This document shows, in pieces, positions 17,311 through 25,627 of a stretch of DNA of 64,000 nt (positions are counted from its first letter, which is position 1; each line of letters opens with the position of its first letter). Made by a program: the position numbers and the translations under genes. This stretch comes from Pseudozobellia sp. WGM2 (GTDB taxonomy: Bacteria; Bacteroidota; Bacteroidia; Flavobacteriales; Flavobacteriaceae), in contig NZ_JADNYK010000003.1 in NCBI RefSeq assembly GCF_017810075.1, positions 124,001 through 188,000 of the forward strand. The letters are read 5' to 3'. The notes under the pieces were generated by a model. That model worked only from the letters and a program-made list of their open reading frames with translations, searched no databases and was not told the origin of the DNA.

Positions 17311-19923
17311 ATGAGAAAAGCAAAAAAGGTCACCCCTTTAATGAAACAATACAACAGCATCAAGACTAAATATCCTGATGCGCTGTTACTTTTTCGCGTG
17401 GGAGATTTTTATGAGACATTCGGGGAAGATGCCGTAAAAGCCTCAAAAATTCTGGGCATTATACTTACCCATAGAAACAATGGGGGTGACCGTACCGAAT
17501 TGGCCGGTTTTCCGCACCATTCGCTAAACACCTACTTACCGAAGTTGGTCAAAGCAGGGCAGCGAGTTGCCATTTGCGACCAGTTAGAAGACCCGAAAAT
17601 GACCAAGACCATCGTTAAACGTGGGGTAACCGAACTGGTGACGCCTGGGGTGGCCATGAACGATGACATCTTAAATGCCAAGGCCAACAACTTTTTATGT
17701 GCCGTTCATTTTGGAAGAAAATTATTGGGTGTTTCCTTTGTCGACATTTCTACCGGAGAGTTTTTAACTTCTGAAGGTACCGAAGAGCAAATCGACAAGC
17801 TATTACAGAACTTCTCCCCCAATGAGGTTTTGGTGCCTAAAACGCATAAAAAAGAATTTGCCGAACTTTTTGGCAACCAGTTTCACACTTTTCATATGGA
17901 AGATTGGGTGTTTCAAGAAGATTACGCCCTAGAAACCCTCACTAATCATTTTAAGACCAATACCTTGAAAGGTTTTGGTGTCGACCATCTCAATCACGGT
18001 GTAATCGCATCGGGCGTAGTATTACATTACCTATCGGAAACCCAGCACAGGCAACTTCAACATATAAGTACGTTAAAACGTATTGCCGAAGAAGAATATA
18101 TCTGGATGGACCGTTTTACAATTCGAAATTTAGAATTGTACCATTCTCCACATCAAAATGCGGTTACCCTTTTGGATATTTTAGACAAGACCATTTCACC
18201 TATGGGAGGCAGAATGCTAAAGCGTTGGCTGGCCCTCCCATTAAAAAAAATTGAAAAAGTAAAACGTCGGCACCAAGTTGTTTCCCATTTACTGGAAGAG
18301 GAAAGCGTATTGCTCAAACTACAACAGGCCATTAAACAAATGGGAGATCTAGAGCGCTTGATCTCTAAGGTGGCCACCGGAAAAATCAACCCCAAAGAAG
18401 TTGTGCAGCTAAAAAATTCATTAGAGGCCATCGTTCCCATTAAGCAGTTGACCGCAAAAAGTTCTTCTGAAGCCCTGCAACTCATTTCAGACCAGTTGCA
18501 TACCTGTGATATGCTACGCGAACGCATAAAAGAAATGTTAGACGAAGAGGCACCCGTAAACATGTTGAAAGGCAAGACCATTGCCGATGGCTATTCTCAA
18601 GAACTTGACGAACTGAGAGAGCTAGCTTTCTCGGGCAAAGATTATTTAGATAAGATGTTGCAAAGGGAGTGTGAACGCACGGGCATCACCTCGCTAAAAA
18701 TAGCATCGAACAACGTCTTCGGATACTATATAGAAGTAAGAAATACGCACAAGGATAAAGTTCCGCCAGAATGGACACGCAAGCAGACCTTGGTCAATGC
18801 CGAGCGCTACATCAACGAAGAATTAAAAGAATACGAAGCGAAAATTTTAGGTGCAGAAGAACGTATTCAAAGTTTGGAACAACAATTATTCTCTCAATTG
18901 GTTGTCTGGATGCAGGAATATATTAATCCCGTTCAGAATAACGCCCAACAGATAGCGCAACTCGACTGTCTATGTGGTTTTGCGCAATTGGCCAAGGAAA
19001 ACAACTATGTGCGACCCCTTGTCGATGAGTCTACCGATATTGAAATTACCAATGGTAGACACCCTGTTATTGAAAAGCAGCTGCCTTTGGGGGAAGAGTA
19101 TATAGCCAATAATGTGCTGCTCAATCGAGAAGACCAGCAGATTATCATGATTACAGGCCCTAATATGAGTGGTAAGTCGGCCATTCTCCGACAAACGGCC
19201 TTAATCGTACTTATGGCGCAAATGGGATCGTTCGTACCTGCAGAAGCCGCTAAAATCGGTTACGTAGACAAAATATTTACACGTGTGGGCGCCAGTGATA
19301 ATATTTCTATGGGCGAATCTACATTTATGGTAGAAATGAACGAAACGGCATCTATTTTGAACAACCTCAGCGAACGTAGTTTGGTTCTACTCGATGAAAT
19401 TGGCCGTGGCACCAGTACTTACGATGGTATTTCTATTGCATGGGCCATTAGCGAATACTTGCACGAGCATCCGGCGCGCGCAAAGACTTTATTTGCCACC
19501 CATTATCACGAAATCAATGAGATGGCCAATACCTTCGAGCGTATTAAAAATTACAATGTTTCGGTGAAAGAACTTAAAGACAATGTATTGTTTCTTCGAA
19601 AATTAACCCCGGGGGGCAGTGAACACAGCTTTGGTATCCATGTTGCCAAAATGGCCGGCATGCCCCAACAGGTAATTCACAAGGCGAACAAAATTTTAAA
19701 GAAATTAGAGAAATCGCATAGCAGCGATGAACTAACCGATAAGCTTCAATCTGCCCAAGATGAGATGCAGCTCAGCTTCTTTAACCTAGACGACCCGCTT
19801 TTGGAACAGATTAAAGAAGAAATTGTGCATTTAGACATCAACACCCTCACACCGGTCGAAGCCTTGATGAAATTGAACGAAATAAAGCGAATGCTTTCCA
19901 AGAAGCAAAAAGCGACCTCTTAA
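17311..19923 (+). CDS. mutS: DNA mismatch repair protein MutS
   Basis: 870 residues, the usual size for MutS1. The mismatch-wedge motif Phe33-Tyr34-Glu35 lies in [11 protein letters not shown]. Connector, lever and clamp domains follow. The ATPase has Walker [10 protein letters not shown] at about 616-624 and Walker [17 protein letters not shown] from about 691, with ATHYHEI after it. The Phe-x-Glu marks it as the repair protein rather than MutS2. The start at 17311 gives the normal N-terminus ([14 protein letters not shown]). No terminator separates it from the tRNA pair 122 bases downstream, which has its own promoter. Confidence 0.97.
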   Translation: MRKAKKVTPLMKQYNSIKTKYPDALLLFRVGDFYETFGEDAVKASKILGIILTHRNNGGDRTELAGFPHHSLNTYLPKLVKAGQRVAICDQLEDPKMTKTIVKRGVTELVTPGVAMNDDILNAKANNFLCAVHFGRKLLGVSFVDISTGEFLTSEGTEEQIDKLLQNFSPNEVLVPKTHKKEFAELFGNQFHTFHMEDWVFQEDYALETLTNHFKTNTLKGFGVDHLNHGVIASGVVLHYLSETQHRQLQHISTLKRIAEEEYIWMDRFTIRNLELYHSPHQNAVTLLDILDKTISPMGGRMLKRWLALPLKKIEKVKRRHQVVSHLLEEESVLLKLQQAIKQMGDLERLISKVATGKINPKEVVQLKNSLEAIVPIKQLTAKSSSEALQLISDQLHTCDMLRERIKEMLDEEAPVNMLKGKTIADGYSQELDELRELAFSGKDYLDKMLQRECERTGITSLKIASNNVFGYYIEVRNTHKDKVPPEWTRKQTLVNAERYINEELKEYEAKILGAEERIQSLEQQLFSQLVVWMQEYINPVQNNAQQIAQLDCLCGFAQLAKENNYVRPLVDESTDIEITNGRHPVIEKQLPLGEEYIANNVLLNREDQQIIMITGPNMSGKSAILRQTALIVLMAQMGSFVPAEAAKIGYVDKIFTRVGASDNISMGESTFMVEMNETASILNNLSERSLVLLDEIGRGTSTYDGISIAWAISEYLHEHPARAKTLFATHYHEINEMANTFERIKNYNVSVKELKDNVLFLRKLTPGGSEHSFGIHVAKMAGMPQQVIHKANKILKKLEKSHSSDELTDKLQSAQDEMQLSFFNLDDPLLEQIKEEIVHLDINTLTPVEALMKLNEIKRMLSKKQKATS

Positions 19924-19978
19924 AATCATCAATTTCAATACTTAAGGTTGCCTACTTAAGTTTTAAGCAAATTTTTCT

Positions 19979-20007
19979 TTGCAATTTATAGAATTGTATT
20001 AAATTTG
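19979..20007 (+). promoter_or_regulatory. Bacteroidota-type promoter for the tRNA-Gly/tRNA-Leu unit
   Basis: TTG at 19979-19981 (-33 type) is followed after 18 bases by TAAATTTG at 20000-20007, an exact match to TAnnTTTG. Transcription would start near 20013, about 33 bases before tRNA-Gly. Confidence 0.7.
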
Positions 20008-20045
20008 CCTCCGCTAACAAACCAAGTTAGTTTGTTCTTTTAAAT

Positions 20046-20118
20046 GCGAAAATAGCTCAGCTGGTAGAGCGCCACCTTGCCAAGGTGGAGGTCGCGGGTT
20101 CGAATCCCGTTTTTCGCT
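20046..20118 (+). tRNA. tRNA-Gly (anticodon GCC)
   Basis: A 73-nt cloverleaf. The acceptor arm GCGAAAA pairs with TTTTCGC and the discriminator base is T. The anticodon stem CCACC/GGTGG carries the loop TTGCCAA, giving anticodon GCC. The T-arm is GCGGG-TTCGAAT-CCCGT. CCA is not encoded; the next bases are CAA. Confidence 0.95.
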
Positions 20119-20125
20119 CAAAACT

Positions 20126-20149
20126 AACGCCGCTTGCCGGCGTTTTTTT
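20126..20149 (+). terminator. Terminator-like hairpin between the two tRNA genes
   Basis: AACGCCG at 20126-20132 pairs with CGGCGTT at 20138-20144 around CTTGC, followed by T7 from 20143. It lies 7 bases after tRNA-Gly. It could terminate, or could serve as a processing hairpin before tRNA-Leu, since no separate promoter is obvious for the latter. Confidence 0.7.
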
Positions 20150-20171
20150 ATGGTATGCGTTACCAATGCAG

Positions 20172-20256
20172 GCTCGAGTGGTGGAATTGGTAGACACGTT
20201 GGACTTAAAATCCAATGGCCATTATGGCCGTATGGGTTCAAGTCCCATCTCGAGTA
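20172..20256 (+). tRNA. tRNA-Leu (anticodon TAA)
   Basis: An 85-nt class II tRNA. The acceptor arm GCTCGAG pairs with CTCGAGT through a G-T first pair, and the discriminator base is A. The anticodon stem TTGGA/TCCAA carries the loop CTTAAAA, giving anticodon TAA. A long variable arm (TGGCCATTATGGCCG) marks it as leucine type. The T-arm is ATGGG-TTCAAGT-CCCAT. CCA is not encoded. Confidence 0.95.
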
Positions 20257-20257
20257 C

Positions 20258-20296
20258 AAAAAAACCCTCTTAATCATTAGATTTTGAGGGTTTTTT
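20258..20296. terminator. Bidirectional terminator between tRNA-Leu and the PUL-like operon
   Basis: AAAAAACCCTC (ending 20269) pairs with GAGGGTTTTTT (20286-20296) around a 16-nt loop. T-runs are present on both strands. It ends the tRNA transcript on plus and lies 18 bases beyond the last gene of the minus-strand operon (stop at 20315). Confidence 0.8.
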
Positions 20297-20314
20297 ATTG
20301 ATATCAATTTATGG

Positions 20315-20890
20315 TTACCCCAACGGCTTCTGTCCCGGTTTTAAGGGAATACAGCCCGTAAATCCTCCTGGAACGGGATTATAGATCCTGGCCTTGGTCG
20401 AACCTATTTCCGAACTAAAATATCCAGACAACGTCAAACTTCTGAAAAGGCTATAAAAATGCTTGTCGGAGGGCAATCCTGCCGCCTTTTGTTGTCCATA
20501 GGCAAAAGCCTCGTTATGGTAGTTTCGCAGCAAGAAGATTTTCCTTTCCTTTTCCAAATTGATAAAATCGTTTTTGAACAATTCAAAAGCATCGGCATCC
20601 AGCTTATTGATACCCGTTAGCAAAAGAGCCCGGTCATCATCCTTAAGCATATCGGTATACATCATAAAAATATAATCACCTGTGTTTGCCGCTTTTGCAC
20701 CCGGAACATCTTGGGTAGCCGGTAAAATGGTTTCGGCAACTTCATTAAGTAACGGTATATCTTTCTCGGTGATATTTCCGCGTACCACGGGAGGTGTTGG
20801 CTCACAACCCGAAACCAATAAAGCGGGGGCCGTAGTTACCGTGCCCACGGCCAACGAACCTGATAATCTCAAAAAATCTTTTCTTTTCAT
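20315..20890 (-). CDS. Gluconate 2-dehydrogenase subunit 3-family lipoprotein
   Basis: A 191-residue small subunit of a membrane or periplasmic FAD dehydrogenase. Its leader is MKRKDFLRLSGSLAVG, Tat-like but with KR rather than RR, followed by a lipobox LLVSGC with Cys29. The mature part matches the subunit-3 family (LNEVAETILPAT, SGYFSSEIGSTKARIYNPVPGGFTGC). In this family the small subunit carries the export signal and the catalytic GMC subunit travels with it. The GMC gene ends 3 bases upstream, so the two should be translated together. It is the last gene of the operon. Confidence 0.88.
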   Translation of the reverse strand: MKRKDFLRLSGSLAVGTVTTAPALLVSGCEPTPPVVRGNITEKDIPLLNEVAETILPATQDVPGAKAANTGDYIFMMYTDMLKDDDRALLLTGINKLDADAFELFKNDFINLEKERKIFLLRNYHNEAFAYGQQKAAGLPSDKHFYSLFRSLTLSGYFSSEIGSTKARIYNPVPGGFTGCIPLKPGQKPLG

Positions 20891-20893
20891 TTC

Positions 20894-22591
20894 TTACAGG
20901 TTTTGTTTGTTCAGTTCTTTCACGGCGTGGTTAACTGCCCTGGCCGTTAATGCCATATATGTCAATGACGGATTCTGACAGGCGCTTGAAGTCATACACG
21001 CGCCATCGGTTACATAAAGATTAGGTGTACCCCAAACTTGATTGTGCTTATTGAGAATCGAGGTTTTAGAATCACGGCCCATCCTGGCCGTTCCCATTTC
21101 ATGAATATTGAGTCCGAAATTTCGTCTTTCGCCCATATCCCTCACATTTTTAAAACCTAGGGTATCGAGCATTTCCATGGCGGCAACGACCATATCTTTT
21201 TGCATGTTGAGTTCATTGGCTTTGTACTCCGCATCAATTTGCAGTAAAGGCACACCCCAAGCGTCCTTTTTATCCTTGCTCAAGGTGACCTTGTTTTCTT
21301 TGTAAGGAAGGCATTCACCCATGCCCAGCATGTTCCATTTCCATGGCCCCACCTGCGTTAGATTGTTCATAAGGTCATTACCCATTAAAAAATGTTGTTC
21401 GGGCGTACCAGCCGTTCTGAATCCACCACAGGAGTAGGCAAACCCCCTTAAATATTCGTGGCGCTTATCATCTCTAAAGTTCCTGAATCGAGGCAAATAG
21501 GTACTCGTAGGTCTTTTTCCTTCATAATATTTGTCCTCAAAACCTTCCCAATCGCCTTGAACTCGGGCATTATAATTGTGGTCCATCAAGTTTTGTCCCA
21601 ACACCCCACTATCATTGCCCAAACCTTCTGGGTATCGGTCCGAAACAGAATTCATTAAAATCAAGGTTGAATTTAAGGTAGCCGCATTTAAGAAGATAAT
21701 CTTTGCGTGATACTCACTGAATTCTTTCGTGTTGGCATCTACCACCCGAACCCCTGTTGCTTTACTGGTCACCGGGTCAATTAAAATGGAATGCACCACG
21801 GAATGGGTCTTCATCTCTAAATTGCCTGTTTCACGAGCAGCCGGCAAAGTGGCGGAATTGCTGCTAAAATACCCCCCTAGCGGACAACCGCGTTTACACA
21901 AATTTCGATGTTGGCAGGGGCCCCTACCCTTTTTTCCTTCGGTTAAGTTGGCTGTGCGCGAAATGACCAAATCTCGATCGGGAAACTTCTTTTTAAGTTC
22001 CCCTTTAAAATGGGTCTCAAGGCAATTCATTTCCATAGGTGGCAAAAACTCGCCGTCCGGTATTTGCTCTAATCCGTCTCTATTTCCGCTGATTCCCGCA
22101 AATTTTTCTACATAGCTGTACCAAGGCTCTAAATCTTTATAACGAATGGGCCAGTCTACCGCTATTCCTTCCTTGGCATTTGCTTCAAAATCAAGATCGC
22201 TCCATCGCTGGGTATGCCGTGCCCACATCAGCGACTTACCGCCTACTTGATACCCTTTGATCCAATCGAACGGTTTTTCCTGCTCATAGGGGTGCTCATC
22301 ATCTTTGACGAACAAATCTTCGGTAGCTTCCCGAAAGGCATAGCACCTACTTACAATGGGGTTCTCTTCTTTCGTTTTTCTAGGGATTTTGTTTCTATGC
22401 GGAAAATCCCATATCGGTGTATTGGCCGTTTTATAGTCCGTAACATGTTCCACCATTCTGCCTCGCTCCAGTACCAAAGTCTTTAGACCTTTTTCAGTGA
22501 GTTCTTTGGCAGCCCAGCCACCACTGATTCCCGAGCCAATAACAATGGCATCGTAGGTATTGGCTTTTTTATCCGCTCCGTTAATATTCAT
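20894..22591 (-). CDS. GMC-family FAD oxidoreductase (large subunit of a glycoside/sugar dehydrogenase type)
   Basis: 565 residues. The N-terminal FAD motif VIGSGISGGWAAKEL starts at about 17. The GMC C-terminal domain carries the catalytic His497 in NIHEMGTARMG and Asn540 in CQNPSLT. Cys226, Cys232 and Cys236 (CQHRNLCKRGC) form a cluster like that of FAD-dependent glucose dehydrogenase large subunits, where it holds an Fe-S centre. There is no signal peptide, consistent with piggy-back export by the subunit-3 lipoprotein. Relatives include glucoside 3-dehydrogenases and gluconate dehydrogenases; which sugar is oxidised here is not readable. The SASA esterase gene ends 12 bases upstream. Confidence 0.88.
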   Translation of the reverse strand: MNINGADKKANTYDAIVIGSGISGGWAAKELTEKGLKTLVLERGRMVEHVTDYKTANTPIWDFPHRNKIPRKTKEENPIVSRCYAFREATEDLFVKDDEHPYEQEKPFDWIKGYQVGGKSLMWARHTQRWSDLDFEANAKEGIAVDWPIRYKDLEPWYSYVEKFAGISGNRDGLEQIPDGEFLPPMEMNCLETHFKGELKKKFPDRDLVISRTANLTEGKKGRGPCQHRNLCKRGCPLGGYFSSNSATLPAARETGNLEMKTHSVVHSILIDPVTSKATGVRVVDANTKEFSEYHAKIIFLNAATLNSTLILMNSVSDRYPEGLGNDSGVLGQNLMDHNYNARVQGDWEGFEDKYYEGKRPTSTYLPRFRNFRDDKRHEYLRGFAYSCGGFRTAGTPEQHFLMGNDLMNNLTQVGPWKWNMLGMGECLPYKENKVTLSKDKKDAWGVPLLQIDAEYKANELNMQKDMVVAAMEMLDTLGFKNVRDMGERRNFGLNIHEMGTARMGRDSKTSILNKHNQVWGTPNLYVTDGACMTSSACQNPSLTYMALTARAVNHAVKELNKQNL

Positions 22592-22603
22592 ATACTTTCT
22601 GAT

Positions 22604-23446
22604 TTACTCCAAAATGGAATTCAACTTTTCTCCTAATCGGTTCCCCAATTCAATTTGCCCCGGTGTATTGTAATGCAGGTTATCTTCCCGTTTTGAAATA
22701 CCTTCAAGACTCACCATTTGAACATTCGGCAAAGCCGTGGTCATCTTTGATTGTGCCGCCATTACCGCTAAAGCGGCAGGGTATCTTTCTGCTGGTGGAT
22801 TTACCTGCCCGATGATGACCGGAACATTCAGGTTGCCCCCATCTTCTCTAAAACTTTGTATCAAACTTTTAAAACCTTCAAAATACTCTTCACCTGCCTG
22901 GGGAAAACGGGCATCGGTCTCGCCTTGAATCCAAAGAAATGCAGCTGGATGAAGTGTTTTACTATCTAGTTGTTTAGGGAGATATTTCAATAAACTGTCA
23001 TATAGACTCCCAAATTTAGGGTGCCCCATTTCAGCTACCTTTGCAGAATCTTGTTCGGGCAACCAATCGTACAAAGAAGAACCTCCAACGGCATATTTAT
23101 ATAGTACAAAATCTTGCTCCGGATATTTTCGCGTTAACTGTTGCATAATACCCTGTTCCGGACCAAAAGAATGTGCTCCCGGCCGCTTTAATCCAGAACT
23201 AAAACCCTGATTGATGTAGGTTATGTTCGGATAGGAAGATGGCAAATCGGTATTGGCTCTATTACCGCCCCCTACCATGTTGCTTTGGCCTGCCAAAACA
23301 ATCAGTTTTGCTTTTTGATGAAGATTGTTACTATCTGCAATCTCTTCTTTTATATTATTTTTTTTAGCTTCTTTACAAGCCGTAAAAGACAACAAACAAC
23401 CGATTGCCAACAAAACAAGCCAGCAACTTTTATTTCTCAACTTCAT
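22604..23446 (-). CDS. SASA-domain carbohydrate acetylesterase lipoprotein
   Basis: A 280-residue SGNH-fold esterase of the sialate O-acetylesterase/CE6-like domain. It has lipobox FTAC with Cys24. The nucleophile Ser55 is in LAGQSNMVGGG. Blocks VGGSSLYDWL and WIQGETDARF follow, and Asp255 and His258 lie in REDNLHYNTPGQ. It probably removes acetyl groups from a glycan at the cell surface or in the periplasm. Its start overlaps the SGNH stop as TAATG, which implies translational coupling of two different esterases. Confidence 0.87.
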   Translation of the reverse strand: MKLRNKSCWLVLLAIGCLLSFTACKEAKKNNIKEEIADSNNLHQKAKLIVLAGQSNMVGGGNRANTDLPSSYPNITYINQGFSSGLKRPGAHSFGPEQGIMQQLTRKYPEQDFVLYKYAVGGSSLYDWLPEQDSAKVAEMGHPKFGSLYDSLLKYLPKQLDSKTLHPAAFLWIQGETDARFPQAGEEYFEGFKSLIQSFREDGGNLNVPVIIGQVNPPAERYPAALAVMAAQSKMTTALPNVQMVSLEGISKREDNLHYNTPGQIELGNRLGEKLNSILE

Positions 23447-24174
23447 TAATCGTTATTATTTTTCTTCATTACTATTCTCTTTAAAAAAGCCGGATAGGTC
23501 TCACCTTCCACCGTTCCTTCGCCCAAGACATCCATACCAAAGGTGATGGAGTCGCCGAAGCAAATTACCTTTCCATTCAATTCTATTTGTTGCTTGTCAA
23601 GCGAGACAGCAATTGTTTCCGCAATCAGTTGATACCCTTCTGCCGTGGGGTGCACCCCATCTCGTTTGCCAGAATTCTTTTGGTTCATAAGAAAAACATC
23701 CTCATTATGAATAGGTATATTCTTGTTTTGAAATTCTTTAAAAACGTCGACCATATAAACTCCCTCCTTCTTACTGAGCTTTTCCATATAAATCTGCACA
23801 GCATATAGCTTTTTCATGGGTTTATCTTTGAAGTTAGCTTCCCCATGTCTTTCAAAAAGATAAATCGGGTCTACCGTCGGCGGACTGATCAAAATAACAG
23901 TAGCCCCTTGCTCTTGCAATTTGTTCACAATAGTTTTTAAATTCTCTTCATAATCATTGTAGGAAACAAATTTGTTAGAATTCAACATATCATTGGTGCC
24001 GACCATGAGCAACACCCAATCTGGGCCTAAATCAATCACTTCAGGTAAGCGATCCAATAAATCTTGTGTATTATTGCCGGAAATACCAGCATTGAAAAAT
24101 TCTAAATGTTGTGCGTTCATAGCGCTAGAAAAAAGGAGTGAGAACGTAACTAATAAGAACAAAGGCAACTTCAT
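23446..24174 (-). CDS. SGNH/GDSL-type esterase with circularly permuted motif order
   Basis: 242 residues with a Sec signal (cleavage after SSAMNA). All SGNH blocks are present but rotated. Block II NAGISGNNT (28-36) is just after the signal peptide, then block III VGTND (58-62) and block V DGVHPTAEGY (Asp172, His175). The serine block VICFGDSITFG (203-213, Ser209) is at the C-terminus. After it comes ETYPAFLKRIV, which in ordinary family members sits between block I and block II. The catalytic set is therefore complete and the enzyme is probably an active periplasmic esterase. It starts 7 bases after the CstA gene and is coupled to the SASA gene by TAATG. The substrate is unknown. Confidence 0.85.
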   Translation of the reverse strand: MKLPLFLLVTFSLLFSSAMNAQHLEFFNAGISGNNTQDLLDRLPEVIDLGPDWVLLMVGTNDMLNSNKFVSYNDYEENLKTIVNKLQEQGATVILISPPTVDPIYLFERHGEANFKDKPMKKLYAVQIYMEKLSKKEGVYMVDVFKEFQNKNIPIHNEDVFLMNQKNSGKRDGVHPTAEGYQLIAETIAVSLDKQQIELNGKVICFGDSITFGMDVLGEGTVEGETYPAFLKRIVMKKNNND

Positions 24175-24181
24175 ACTTTGG

Positions 24182-25615
24182 TCATGCTATTTGCACCTTA
24201 CCCTTAGAGACATACCAACCGAAAAGCCCCATCACCGAAAGAGTTATTAGAGCTCCGCCCCAATAGGCATACGTACTGTTTAATGAAAAACCCTCTGGAG
24301 CTATTAAAATATAGGTCGTGCAGACCATCGTCATAAAAATTGCCGGCACAAGGGATACGATGTATAATTTTTTATGAAAAATCAGATAGGCCGTAATCGT
24401 CCAAAGTACCACTGCCGCCAGGGTTTGATTGCTCCACGCGAAATACCTCCAAATAATACCGAAATTAACCTGCGTCAGGGCAAAGGCAATGACAAAAAGA
24501 GGAAGGCTTATATAAAAACGTTTCAGGTACTTCTTTTGGTCTAACTTTAGTATATCGGCCAAAATCAATCGACATGACCGAAAAGCAGTATCACCTGAAG
24601 TAATAGGCGCCGCGATAATGCCCAAAACTGCAAGCACACCACCCACGGGCCCCAACATACTTAGGGTAATCTCGTTGGCGGCCCAGGCAGCATTATCGTT
24701 ATTTGCCATCATGGTAGAATTGAGCGCAGCCACATCACCAAAACACACCATTGCCGCTGCCGCCCAAATCAGGGCTACAACACCTTCGGTAATCATGGTT
24801 CCCGTAAAAATAACCCTGCCGTTGCTTTCATTTCTCATACAACGTGCCATTAAAGGGGATTGAGTCGCATGAAAACCGGAAATGGCACCACAGGCAATAG
24901 TTACAAAGAGCACAGGAAATATGGGGGTTTCACTTGGATTGGAGGTCATATTCCGTAAATTACCCAGAGTAAGTTCGGGAATAACATAATCGCCTGTCAA
25001 CAGCACTACAAATAAGCCCAAGGCCATAATTAACATCGCCAACCCAAATATAGGATACAATTTGCCTATCAGTTTATCTATTGGTAACAAGGTCGATAAA
25101 AAATAGTACACTAAAATCAGCAATACCCAAAAGGATACCCCCAAGCTTTGCTCGGTCAAGCCTTCGATTATTTTAGCGGGACCAACGAGAAATACCGTAC
25201 CCACGAAGATGAGCAGCACAATGGTGAAAACTCGCATTAATTGTTTCACTCTAGGCCCTAAATAGATACCCACCACCTCGCTTATGCTAAGTCCGTTATG
25301 TCTTACCGAAAGCATACCTGAAAAATAATCGTGGGTCGCCCCGGCAAAGATGCTACCCAATACAATCCACAAAAAAGCGGATGGCCCGAACATCGCTCCG
25401 GCAATGGCCCCAAATATGGGCCCCAAACCTGCAATGTTCAAGAATTGAATCATAAAAACCTTCCAAGTCGGCAACGGGGTATAGTCTACATCGTCCCTTA
25501 ATTTATAAGCAGGGGTTTCCTGATTTTTATCGATACCCAATACTTTTTCCAAGAAGACACCGTAGGTTAAATATCCTATCACCAAAACAACTATGGAAAG
25601 TAAAAATGAAATCAT
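24182..25615 (-). CDS. CstA-family carrier (carbon starvation protein A-like)
   Basis: A 477-residue polytopic membrane protein. Family stretches are visible: FLNIAGLGPIFGAIAGAMFG (about 59-78), GATHDYFSGMLSVRHNG, GFHATQSPLMARCM and APITSGDTAFRSCRLILAD. It is shorter than E. coli CstA (about 700 residues), matching the compact group. CstA proteins import peptides or pyruvate. Here it sits inside the PUL-like operon, 12 bases from the FAD_oxidored gene and 7 from the SGNH gene, so it may take up a small product of this locus. That is inference. Confidence 0.87.
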   Translation of the reverse strand: MISFLLSIVVLVIGYLTYGVFLEKVLGIDKNQETPAYKLRDDVDYTPLPTWKVFMIQFLNIAGLGPIFGAIAGAMFGPSAFLWIVLGSIFAGATHDYFSGMLSVRHNGLSISEVVGIYLGPRVKQLMRVFTIVLLIFVGTVFLVGPAKIIEGLTEQSLGVSFWVLLILVYYFLSTLLPIDKLIGKLYPIFGLAMLIMALGLFVVLLTGDYVIPELTLGNLRNMTSNPSETPIFPVLFVTIACGAISGFHATQSPLMARCMRNESNGRVIFTGTMITEGVVALIWAAAAMVCFGDVAALNSTMMANNDNAAWAANEITLSMLGPVGGVLAVLGIIAAPITSGDTAFRSCRLILADILKLDQKKYLKRFYISLPLFVIAFALTQVNFGIIWRYFAWSNQTLAAVVLWTITAYLIFHKKLYIVSLVPAIFMTMVCTTYILIAPEGFSLNSTYAYWGGALITLSVMGLFGWYVSKGKVQIA

Positions 25616-25627
25616 ATACTTCTTGTA

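Noticed and set aside
20046-20256. tRNA pair as a possible integration site for a mobile element carrying the PUL-like locus
   Set aside because: No integrase, no duplicated tRNA 3' end and no flanking repeat was seen. The locus ends at an ordinary bidirectional terminator.
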